Below are positions 1 to 5,682 of a stretch of 5,682 nt of DNA, piece after piece. Numbering within the stretch: position 1 is the first letter of the stretch; each line of letters begins with the position of its first letter. Both the position numbers and the translations under genes were made by a program. Source of the stretch: Pseudomonadota bacterium (GTDB lineage: Bacteria > Pseudomonadota > Alphaproteobacteria > Rhizobiales > Beijerinckiaceae); contig JAGWRL010000315.1 of the NCBI GenBank assembly GCA_028876585.1, forward strand, positions 1 through 5,682. Direction: 5' to 3'. The notes under the pieces were generated by a model, which worked only from the letters and a program-made list of their open reading frames with translations, was not told where the DNA came from and made no database searches.

Positions 1-360
1 GCCTTCGCGCCCTATGTCGGGCGCGAAATCCAGCCGGGCGAGGCGGCCCAGAGCGACGCCGAGATCGACGACTTCCTGCGCCGCCACCTCGAAAGCGCCT
101 ATCACCCCTGCGGCGCCTGCAAGATGGGGGCGCCCGACGATCCGATGGCCGTCGTCGACCCGGAAACGCGCGTGATCGGGCTCGACGGGCTGTGCGTGGT
201 CGATTCCTCGATCATGCCGTCGATTCCGTCCGGCAATCTCAACGCGCCGACGATCATGATGGCGGAGAAGGCGGCCGACATGATCCTCGGCCGCGATCCG
301 CCGCCGGCGTCGAACGCGGCGGTGGAAATCGCGCCGCACTGGCGCGAACGGCAGCGCTGA
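1..360 (+). CDS. betA: Choline dehydrogenase (GMC oxidoreductase), C-terminal part
   Basis: This is the last 119 codons of an FAD-dependent GMC-family oxidoreductase; the FAD-binding N-terminal part lies off the left edge. Frame 1 is open from base 1 and ends at TGA 358-360. The GMC C-terminal signature is clear: [10 protein letters not shown] at fragment residues 34-43, AVVDP at 50-54, [19 protein letters not shown] at 66-84 and EKAADMI after it. His35 and Asn79 are 44 residues apart, matching the catalytic His/Asn pair I recall from choline oxidase (466/510). HPCG rather than HPVG, and the tail GRDPPPASN...[10 protein letters not shown], favour BetA over alcohol-dehydrogenase GMC relatives. 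BetA oxidises choline towards glycine betaine for osmoprotection. No betB or betI is visible, so a GMC enzyme with another alcohol substrate remains possible. One small oddity is Ala39, where HPCGTC is usual. Confidence 0.85.
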   Translation, partial: AFAPYVGREIQPGEAAQSDAEIDDFLRRHLESAYHPCGACKMGAPDDPMAVVDPETRVIGLDGLCVVDSSIMPSIPSGNLNAPTIMMAEKAADMILGRDPPPASNAAVEIAPHWRERQR

Positions 361-837
361 TCAGCCGGCGGCGGCGCGCTCGATTCCCGCGATGTCGAGC
401 TTGACCATCTTCGTCATCGCGTCGAACGCGCGCCTGGCGACGTCAGGGTTGGGGTCGGCGAGCAGGCGCGGCAGAATCTCGGGCACGATCTGCCACGGCA
501 CGCCCCATTTGTCGCGCAGCCAGCCGCACATGATCTCGGCGCCGCCGTCGGCGGTGAGCGCCCGCCACAGCCGGTCCACCTCGGCCTGATCGGCGCATTG
601 CACCGAAATCGACGCGGCGGAGCCGTAGCTCGCCGGCGAGCCGCCGTTCAGCGCCTGAAAGCTCTGATCGGCGAGTGTGAAATCCAGCAGGATCACGTCG
701 CCCGCCTCGCCGCCCGGCCAGTGCGCCGGCGAGCGCTGCGTCTTGGTGATGCCCGAGCCGGGAATGAGCGAGACATAGAAGCGGACGGCCGCCTCCGCCT
801 CCTTGTCAAACCACAGGCAGGTGCTGACTTTCGACAT
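361..837 (-). CDS. VOC-superfamily (PhnB-like, '3-dmu-9_3-mt' type) protein
   Basis: This 158-residue protein belongs to the glyoxalase/bleomycin-resistance (VOC) fold, in the PhnB-like family often misnamed 3-demethylubiquinone-9 3-methyltransferase. Family landmarks occur in order: CLWFDKEAEAAVRFY at residues 7-21, the substrate-proximal ALNGG at 62-66, QAEVDRLW at 84-91, CGWLRDKWGVPWQIVP at 104-119, and the C-terminal DIAGIERA at 148-155. The length is normal for the family. The true substrate is unknown; members are soluble, small and usually dimeric, and their name implies an activity not shown for most of them. The start ATG (835-837) has a strong ribosome binding site 8 bases upstream. 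It lies 61 bp downstream of the methyltransferase gene, so it may be read from the tpiA transcript or from its own promoter in that gap. Its stop codon abuts the betA stop tail to tail. Confidence 0.88.
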   Translation of the reverse strand: MSKVSTCLWFDKEAEAAVRFYVSLIPGSGITKTQRSPAHWPGGEAGDVILLDFTLADQSFQALNGGSPASYGSAASISVQCADQAEVDRLWRALTADGGAEIMCGWLRDKWGVPWQIVPEILPRLLADPNPDVARRAFDAMTKMVKLDIAGIERAAAG

Positions 838-845
838 CGGGCTGG

Positions 846-852
846 CTCCCTT
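846..852 (-). promoter_or_regulatory. Ribosome binding site of the VOC gene
   Basis: On the minus strand this reads AAGGGAG, 8 bases before the ATG at 835-837. It is the clearest Shine-Dalgarno match among the minus-strand genes and fixes the start. It also suggests that this gene is translated independently, unlike the methyltransferase before it. Confidence 0.65.
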
Positions 853-898
853 TGATGGTCGGCCGAAAAGTCTGGCGGCGGATTACGACCAAATGTCG

Positions 899-1516
899 TC
901 ACGCACGGCGAGCGACAAGCCGCGCCACCGCGCTTGGCCCCACATGCAGCGTCCCCTCGCCGAGCTCGGTCTCGATCTCCTGGCACAACTCGATCTCGGC
1001 GCCGGCGAAATCGGCGCGCAAATCCGCGGGCTCGTACAGCAGCGCCGCGTCGCGCGGCCCGCCGCGCGCGCCGGCCCGCTGCTTGTCGATCTGGCGCGGC
1101 GTGAACGCTTCCAAGACGATCAACCCGCCGGGTTTAAGCGCCGCCAGCGCATGGGCGTGCAGCGCGCGCCGGCCCGCCTCGGGCAGATGCAGATAGAGCA
1201 GGGCGATCAGGTCATAGGCCGCCACCGGCCAGCCCCAGCTCAGCACGTCGGCCTGTTGCGCTTGCAGCGTCACGCCGCGCGCGGCGGCGAGGCGGCGGGC
1301 TTTCGCCACGCCCAGCGGCGACAGATCGAGCGTCTCGACCCGCATCCCCAGCGTGGCGAGAAACACGCCGTTGCGGCCCTCGCCGTCGCCGGGAACCAGC
1401 GCCCGCCCGCCAGCGGGGAAACGATCCGCCAGCGAGGCGAGAAACGCGTTCGGCGCCTCGCCATAGGCGAAAGCCTCGCCCGCGTAACGTTCGTCCCAGA
1501 AGTCGGCGGCGGCCAT
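899..1516 (-). CDS. Class I SAM-dependent methyltransferase (TehB/thiopurine-methyltransferase-like)
   Basis: This 205-residue soluble protein has a Rossmann-type methyltransferase fold. The N-terminus FWDERYAGEAFAYGEAPNAFL (6-26) is typical of small TehB/TPMT-like enzymes. Motif I is VPGDGEGRNGVFLA (41-54), with PGDG replacing the more usual LGCG. The acidic residue that should bind the SAM ribose is Asp64 in ETLDLS. Motif II-like ADVLSW is at 89-94, YDLIALLYLHLP at 101-112, and the post-motif LKPGGLIVLEAF at 127-138. The acceptor substrate cannot be told from sequence. The chosen ATG (1516-1514) overlaps the tpiA stop as TGATG and has no convincing Shine-Dalgarno sequence, which implies translational coupling to tpiA. 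The reading frame stays open far upstream into tpiA, but that extension is out-of-frame tpiA sequence and is not family-like. The pairing with tpiA is positional; I infer no shared pathway. Confidence 0.88.
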   Translation of the reverse strand: MAAADFWDERYAGEAFAYGEAPNAFLASLADRFPAGGRALVPGDGEGRNGVFLATLGMRVETLDLSPLGVAKARRLAAARGVTLQAQQADVLSWGWPVAAYDLIALLYLHLPEAGRRALHAHALAALKPGGLIVLEAFTPRQIDKQRAGARGGPRDAALLYEPADLRADFAGAEIELCQEIETELGEGTLHVGPSAVARLVARRA

Positions 1517-2274
1517 CAGCGATAGGCCGCGGCGATCGCCATGAAGTCGGCGGCCTTGAGGCTCGCCCCGCCGACCAGCGCGCCGTCGACATCGGGCAGG
1601 CCCAGCAATTCCTTGGCGTTGGCCGGCTTGACCGAGCCGCCGTAGAGAATGCGCGTGCGCGCCCCGGCCGCGCCGATCAATTCGCCCAGCAGCAGGCGGA
1701 TCGTCTTGTGCATGGCGGCGACGTCGGCGGCGGTCGGCGTCAGCCCGGTGCCGATCGCCCAGACCGGCTCGTAGGCGATCACGACATTCTCGGCGGTCGC
1801 GCCCTCGGGCAGCGAGCCGCGCACCTGCGCGTTCACCACCGCCATTGCTTCGCCCGCGTCGCGCTGGGCGCGCGTCTCGCCGACGCAGACGATCGCGGTC
1901 AGCCCGGCGGCGAGCGCGGCCTGCGCCTTGGCCTTCACCTCGGCGTCGCTCTCGCCATGGCCGGCGCGGCGCTCGGAATGGCCGACGATGACATAAGCGC
2001 AGCCCGCGTCCTTCAGCATGGCGGCGGAAATGTCGCCGGTGAAGGCGCCGCTGGCCTTGGCGTGGCAATCCTGGCCGCCGAGCGCGATGGTTCCGCCCGC
2101 GAGCGCCTGCGCGGCGGCGCCGATCAGCGTCGCCGGCGGGCAGACGGCGATCTCGGCCGCGCCGTTGTCGCCGCGCGCCACCGCGTCGCGCATGGCGGCG
2201 ATCTCGCTCGTGGCGGCCTTCAGGCCGTTCATCTTCCAGTTGCCCGCCACCAGGGGGCGCACGTCGGGGGTCAT
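1516..2274 (-). CDS. tpiA: Triose-phosphate isomerase
   Basis: TpiA interconverts dihydroxyacetone phosphate and glyceraldehyde 3-phosphate in glycolysis and gluconeogenesis, as a cytoplasmic (beta/alpha)8-barrel dimer. All catalytic elements are present: Lys14 in GNWKMNG, His99 in IVGHSERR, and Glu169 in [11 protein letters not shown], whose following residues form the mobile loop 6. The phosphate-binding loops are YGGSVKPAN (211-219) and ALVGGASL (232-239). [18 protein letters not shown] (66-83) is the alphaproteobacterial form of the segment before the active-site His. The length of 252 residues is normal. I chose the ATG at 2274 because it puts [17 protein letters not shown] at the N-terminus; the frame opens further to 2334, but the extra 20 residues are not TIM-like. 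The ribosome binding site is weak (GAGA about 6 bases upstream). The gene is divergent from ppiD and its stop overlaps the methyltransferase start. Confidence 0.97.
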   Translation of the reverse strand: MTPDVRPLVAGNWKMNGLKAATSEIAAMRDAVARGDNGAAEIAVCPPATLIGAAAQALAGGTIALGGQDCHAKASGAFTGDISAAMLKDAGCAYVIVGHSERRAGHGESDAEVKAKAQAALAAGLTAIVCVGETRAQRDAGEAMAVVNAQVRGSLPEGATAENVVIAYEPVWAIGTGLTPTAADVAAMHKTIRLLLGELIGAAGARTRILYGGSVKPANAKELLGLPDVDGALVGGASLKAADFMAIAAAYR

Positions 2275-2396
2275 GGGGTTTCTCGCTGCAAGCCTGAGGC
2301 CCGTGCGGGTAACATGGGCCGGCCGCCTATGCAAAGCGCGCCGCGCCCGCTAGAGAAGCCCGCGACGGCCATGACATCGAGGCGAATGCGCGAACA
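2275..2396. promoter_or_regulatory. Divergent intergenic region between tpiA and ppiD
   Basis: This 122-bp gap lies between two divergent genes, so by position it should hold the promoters of both transcripts. I could not identify a convincing -35/-10 pair on either strand, nor an operator or riboswitch. A GAGG at 2379-2382 is the best Shine-Dalgarno candidate for ppiD but sits 14 bases from its ATG, which is long. The call rests on gene layout, not on recognised motifs. Confidence 0.4.
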
Positions 2397-4289
2397 ATGC
2401 TCGAAGGTATGCGGAAGGCCAGCCAAGGGGCGATCGGCAAACTGGTGATGACCGTGGTGATGGGTCTCATCATCATCAGTTTCGTGGTCTGGGGCGTCGG
2501 CGACATGCTGCGCGGCTTCACTTCGTCGACGGTGGCGAAAGTCGGCTCGACGAAAATCTCGGCGCAACAATACCAGACCGAATTGCAGAACGAACTCTAC
2601 CGCTTGCAGCGCCAGTTGCGGCAGAACCTGACGCCGGCGCAGGCGCGCGCGTTCGGGCTCGACGCGCAGGTGCTCGACCGGCTGGTCGATCAGGCCGCGG
2701 TCGACGAGCGCGCCCGCGCGCTGGGGCTGGCCATGTCGGACAATGCGATCGCCGAGGCGGTGCGCTCCGACCCGCGCCTGAAGGGCGCCAACGGCGAGTT
2801 CGACCGCAACAAGTTCGAATCCTACCTGCGCGACGCCGGATTGACCGAGCGTGGCTTCGTCGCCGAGCAGCGCGACGTTTATCTGCGCCAGCAGATCCAA
2901 TATTCGCTGGTCGACGGTCTCGCCGCGCCGAAGGCTCTGGTCGACGCGCTGGAGGCGGCGCGCAACGAGACGCGCGAAATCGTCTATTTCACGCTGCCGC
3001 CCGCCGCCGCCGGCGACATCCCGCCGCCGTCGGACGAGACGCTGAAAAGCTATTTCGAGGCGCACAAGGCCGAATGGCGCGCGCCGGAATATCGCAGTTT
3101 CGACGCGCTCGTCGTCACCCCCGCCACGCTCGCCAAGCCCGGCGACGTCAGCGACGACGAGGCGCGCCAGCAATACGACAAGGACAAACTGGCCAAATAC
3201 ACCGTGGCCGAGAAGCGCAAGCTGCAACAGATCGTGTTCGCCAACGAGGCCGAGGCGCAGGAGGCCGACGCCAAGATCAAGGCGGGGGCGAGCTTCGACG
3301 ATATCGCCAAGGCGCGCCATCTCGCCGACGCCGACATCGACCTCGGCGAAGTGACCAAGACCGGCGCGTTCGATCCCGCCATCGCCGACGCGGCGTTCGC
3401 GCTGCCGCAGGGCGGCGTCTCCGCGCCGATCAAGGGGCAGTTCGGCTACGTGCTGGTGCGCGTGGTCGCGATCACGCCTGGCAGCGTCAAGCCGTTCGAG
3501 GAGGTCGAGCCGGCGATCAAGCAGGCGCTCGCCGCCGCCCGCGCCAGCGATTCCGTGACCTCGCTGCATGACAAGATCGAGGACGCCAAGGCGTCGGGCA
3601 AATCGGTCGCCGAGGCCGCCAAGGCGGTCGGTCTGGAGGCGAAATCCTATGTCGCCGTCGACCGTCAGGGCCAGAGCGCCTCCGGCGCGCCGGCCGACGT
3701 GCCCAACAAGGACCTGCTGCTGCCGGCGGTGTTCGCCTCCGACATCGGCGTCGACGACGAGGCGATCCCGACCAAGGATCGCGGCTATATCTGGTTCTCC
3801 GTCACCAAGATCGACCCCGCGCACGACCGCGCCTTCGACGAGGTGAAGGACAAGGTCGCGCTGGTGTGGCGGCGCGAGGAGACCGAAAAGCGGCTCGCCG
3901 ATGCCGCCGCCGATCTGGTCAAGAAGCTCAACGCCGGCGGCGACGTCGCCGACCTCGCCAAGGGCGTCAACGCCGAGATCATAACCGCCAAGGACATTCG
4001 CCGCGCCAGCGGCGGCGAGGCGCAGAGCCCGGAAGTGGTCGCCGCCGTGTTCGGCGTCGGCCCCAATCAGGCCGGCTCGGTCGCCACGCCCGACGGCCGG
4101 CTGGTGTTCAAGGTGACCGCGGATGCGTTTCCCGCGCCGATCGCCGGCGATCCCGCTTTGGCGCAGGCGCAGGATCGGCTGAAAGCCCAACTCAGCAACG
4201 GCGTCGTCGAGCAATATGTCGACGCGCTGAAGCACGAGATCGGCGTCACCATCGACCGCCGCGTGATGCAGAGCGCCGAGGGCGGCTGA
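2397..4289 (+). CDS. ppiD: PpiD-like periplasmic folding factor (SurA N-terminal and parvulin domains)
   Basis: This 630-residue protein matches the PpiD family: a short cytoplasmic N-terminus (MLEGMRKASQG), one membrane anchor at about residues 15-35 (KLVMTVVMGLIIISFVVWGV), then a large periplasmic part. The SurA-like chaperone region covers roughly 40-200, starting with STVAKVGSTKIS. A parvulin-like domain spans about 265-360, recognisable from AEKRKLQQIVF, the Ala/Asp-rich GASFDDIAKAR, and the closing GQFGYVLVRV. A helical C-terminal region follows. PpiD assists folding of secreted proteins near the Sec translocon. The two His positions usual in active parvulins (in 'HIL' and near the domain end) are Gln278 and Tyr351 here, so isomerase activity is doubtful. 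The start at 2397 keeps the family's MLxxMRK beginning; the next ATG (2409) would remove it. The stop overlaps the trpE ATG. The length is typical. Confidence 0.93.
   Translation: MLEGMRKASQGAIGKLVMTVVMGLIIISFVVWGVGDMLRGFTSSTVAKVGSTKISAQQYQTELQNELYRLQRQLRQNLTPAQARAFGLDAQVLDRLVDQAAVDERARALGLAMSDNAIAEAVRSDPRLKGANGEFDRNKFESYLRDAGLTERGFVAEQRDVYLRQQIQYSLVDGLAAPKALVDALEAARNETREIVYFTLPPAAAGDIPPPSDETLKSYFEAHKAEWRAPEYRSFDALVVTPATLAKPGDVSDDEARQQYDKDKLAKYTVAEKRKLQQIVFANEAEAQEADAKIKAGASFDDIAKARHLADADIDLGEVTKTGAFDPAIADAAFALPQGGVSAPIKGQFGYVLVRVVAITPGSVKPFEEVEPAIKQALAAARASDSVTSLHDKIEDAKASGKSVAEAAKAVGLEAKSYVAVDRQGQSASGAPADVPNKDLLLPAVFASDIGVDDEAIPTKDRGYIWFSVTKIDPAHDRAFDEVKDKVALVWRREETEKRLADAAADLVKKLNAGGDVADLAKGVNAEIITAKDIRRASGGEAQSPEVVAAVFGVGPNQAGSVATPDGRLVFKVTADAFPAPIAGDPALAQAQDRLKAQLSNGVVEQYVDALKHEIGVTIDRRVMQSAEGG
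4278..4282 (+). promoter_or_regulatory. Ribosome binding site of trpE inside the ppiD 3' end
   Basis: GAGGG lies 6 bases before the trpE ATG at 4289, within the last codons of ppiD. Together with the TGATG overlap it supports this start and indicates that trpE is translated from the ppiD message. There is no room here for a trp leader peptide or attenuator directly before trpE. Confidence 0.6.
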
Positions 4290-5557
4290 TGGACATCGAG
4301 GCGCTTTACGCGCAAGGCCGCGCGTCGGTCCTGACGGCGACGCTGGTCGCCGATCTGGAGACGCCCGTCTCCGCTTATCTCAAGCTGGCGGCCAAGCGCG
4401 CCGGCAACATGTTTCTGCTCGAATCGGTCGAGGGCGGCGCCGCGCGGGGGCGATACTCCATGATCGGCCTCGATCCCGACGTGATCTTCCGCTCCGCCGG
4501 CGAGCGCGCCGAGATCAACCGCCGCGCCGCGCTCGACGCCGACGCGTTCGAGCCGCTCGACGCGCCGCCGCTGGAGGCGTTGCGGGCGCTGCTGGCGGAA
4601 TCGCGCATCGAACTGCCGGCCGGCCTGCCGCCGATGTCGGCGGGCGTGTTCGGCTATCTCGGCTACGACATGGTGCGGCGGATGGAGCGGCTCGCCCCGG
4701 CCAAGCCCGACCCGATCGGCGTGCCCGAGGCGCTGATGATCCGCCCGACCGTGATGGTGGTGTTCGACAGCGTGCGCGACGAAATGGTGATCGTGACGCC
4801 GATCCGGCCCGCACCCGGCGTCACCGCCAAGGCCGCGCGGGCGGCGGCGGAGGCGCGGATCGAGGCGGTCGTCGCGGCGCTCGAAAGCCCGCTCGATCAC
4901 CTCGCGCCGGCGGTCGACCCGCTGCTCAACGCGGACGAAGCCGTCTCCAACACCAGCGAGCCCGAGTTTCTGGCCATGGTCGAGCGCGCGCGCGAATATA
5001 TCCGCGCCGGCGACGCGTTCCAGATCGTGCTGTCGCAGCGCTTCACCAGCCGCTTCTCGCTGCCCGCCTTCTCGCTCTATCGCGCGCTGCGGCGGGTCAA
5101 CCCGTCGCCCTATTTGTGCTTCCTCGATTTCGGCGGCTTCCAGATCGTCGTCTCCAGCCCGGAGATTCTGGTGAAGCTGCACGAGGGCAAAGTGACGATC
5201 CGCCCGATCGCCGGCACCCGCTGGCGCGGCGCGACGGCGGAGGAGGACGCGCGGCTCGGGCGCGAATTGCTCGCCGATCCGAAGGAGCGCGCCGAACATC
5301 TGATGCTGCTCGATCTCGGCCGCAACGACGTCGGCCGCGTCGCCGAGATCGGCACGGTGAAGGTGACGGATTCGTTCTTCGTTGAGCGCTATAGCCACGT
5401 CATGCACATCGTCTCCAATGTCGAGGGGCGCTTACGCGCCGATCTCGACGCGGTGGCGGCGCTGGCGGCGGGCTTCCCCGCCGGCACGGTGTCGGGCGCG
5501 CCCAAAGTGCGGGCCATGGAAATCATCGACGAGCTGGAACCCAGCAAGCGCGGCGTC
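4289..5557 (+). CDS. trpE: Anthranilate synthase component I, truncated at an abnormal junction
   Basis: TrpE converts chorismate to anthranilate with ammonia supplied by the glutamine amidotransferase TrpG; it is the first step of tryptophan synthesis. The N-terminal domain carries the tryptophan feedback element LLES (43-46) and RYSMIG (55-60). The chorismate-binding domain follows: [12 protein letters not shown] (240-251), NPSPY (271-275), SSPEILV (289-295), RPIAGTR (305-311), [11 protein letters not shown] (341-351), [11 protein letters not shown] (370-380, containing the expected catalytic His373) and [11 protein letters not shown] (396-406). Homology is normal up to ELEPSKRGV (415-423) and then ends abruptly: the expected YAGAVGY-like strand and the last roughly 80 residues of a ~500-residue enzyme are absent. 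The frame stays open to 5682, but those residues are not TrpE-like. As written, the product would lack part of the active site. trpE shares the TGATG overlap with ppiD; trpG, trpD and trpC would normally follow. Confidence 0.93.
5543..5557. other. Inverted junction between two trpE sequences (about 15-base shared segment)
   Basis: The bases AGCAAGCGCGGCGTC make sense on both strands. On + they encode SKRGV, the expected end of the ELEPSKRGV motif of the left-hand trpE. On - they encode DAALA, the expected continuation of [11 protein letters not shown] in the second trpE fragment. Left of here only the + strand is TrpE-like in context; right of here only the - strand is. The breakpoint therefore lies in or very near this segment. 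The exact edges are uncertain by several bases. Confidence 0.75.
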
Positions 5558-5682
5558 CTCGTGGGGCGTCGCGCCCCGCGGCCGCGTGCCGGCGATCGGG
5601 CGAATGGTGACCGTGCCGGCGCTGGCCTTGACCAGGATTTCCGGGCTCGATCCGGCGACCGCGAAGGCGCCGAAATCGGCAC
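5543..5682 (-). CDS. trpE: Internal fragment of a second, divergent TrpE
   Basis: Read on the minus strand from 5680 (frame of codons 5680-5678), this encodes 46 residues: [19 protein letters not shown], then [24 protein letters not shown]. These are the chorismate-binding-domain motifs SSPEILV and RPIAGTR, which fit TrpE better than PabB (PabB usually has PIKGT). The fragment aligns without gaps to codons 280-324 of the + strand trpE at about 31/45 identical residues and 97/135 identical bases by hand count, so it is not a copy of the same gene. It enters from the right edge and ends at the junction; beyond 5543 the frame runs into antisense of the first trpE and meets a stop at 5432-5434. 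It could be a paralogue from the same genome or sequence from another organism. Confidence 0.78.

Noticed and set aside
838..898. Possible terminator in the gap between the methyltransferase and VOC genes
   Set aside because: Only short imperfect pairings (GCCG with CGGC around a 10-base loop) were seen, without a T-run on the minus strand.
803..1525. 240-codon + strand open frame opposite the methyltransferase
   Set aside because: It is antisense to a supported gene, starts inside the VOC gene's antisense and has Arg/Gln-rich composition without family features.
899..2068. Long 389-codon version of the methyltransferase
   Set aside because: The upstream 184 codons are tpiA read in another frame and are Arg-rich. 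The methyltransferase family start is the Met at 1516, which overlaps the tpiA stop.
2275..2334. 20-residue N-terminal extension of TpiA
   Set aside because: TIM proteins begin a few residues before the NWK motif. The extension is not conserved-looking and would place the start deep in the divergent promoter region.
2271..4235. 654-codon open frame on the minus strand opposite ppiD
   Set aside because: It is antisense to a clear PpiD gene. Its composition is rich in Arg/Gly/Asp/His, as expected for the complement of GC-rich coding sequence, and it has no recognisable family motif.
4067..5407. 446-codon open frame on the minus strand opposite trpE
   Set aside because: It is a shadow of trpE with Arg/His/Asp-rich low-complexity composition, and its start lies inside the conserved trpE segment.
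5389..5682. 97-codon minus-strand frame starting GTG at the edge
   Set aside because: It is one frame off from the frame that encodes TrpE motifs on the same strand, and it is Arg/Ser/Pro-rich with no motif.
1..5682. CRISPR array, tRNA/rRNA, insertion sequence or defence system
   Set aside because: I saw no regularly spaced direct repeats, tRNA-like cloverleaf, transposase motifs or defence-family domains; every stretch above about 130 bp is explained by the listed genes.

Overview
The window is about two-thirds G+C and densely coded, with strong G/C third-position bias. The gene content and order suggest an alphaproteobacterium: tpiA diverging from a ppiD-like gene that overlaps a stand-alone trpE. 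A separate, unfused trpE argues mildly against Rhizobiaceae-type species, which carry a trpE-trpG fusion. This placement is inference from family knowledge, since no 16S or other marker is present.

Layout, left to right. (1) The C-terminal 119 codons of a choline dehydrogenase-type GMC oxidoreductase (betA) run off the left edge on the + strand. (2) It meets, stop to stop with no gap, a minus-strand block. Read in its own direction, that block is tpiA (triose-phosphate isomerase), then a small SAM-dependent methyltransferase joined to tpiA by a TGATG overlap, then, after 61 bp, a VOC/PhnB-like glyoxalase-superfamily protein with its own good ribosome binding site. (3) A 122-bp divergent intergenic region separates tpiA from the + strand pair ppiD-trpE, also joined by a TGATG overlap. 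ppiD encodes a membrane-anchored periplasmic folding factor; trpE encodes anthranilate synthase component I, the first committed step of tryptophan synthesis.

The most notable feature is at the right edge. trpE is canonical through about codon 423 (position 5557) and then stops looking like TrpE, well before its expected C-terminus. From the right edge back to about 5543, the opposite strand encodes 46 residues of a second, clearly different TrpE, matching codons 280-324 of the first gene at about 69% amino-acid and 72% nucleotide identity (hand count). The two inverted trpE pieces share about 15 bases at the junction. This is most simply an assembly or amplification chimera at a contig end, but a real inverted rearrangement between two trpE genes cannot be excluded from sequence alone. 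I did not find a defence, mobile or otherwise novel multi-gene system; the rest of the window is ordinary housekeeping and accessory metabolism.
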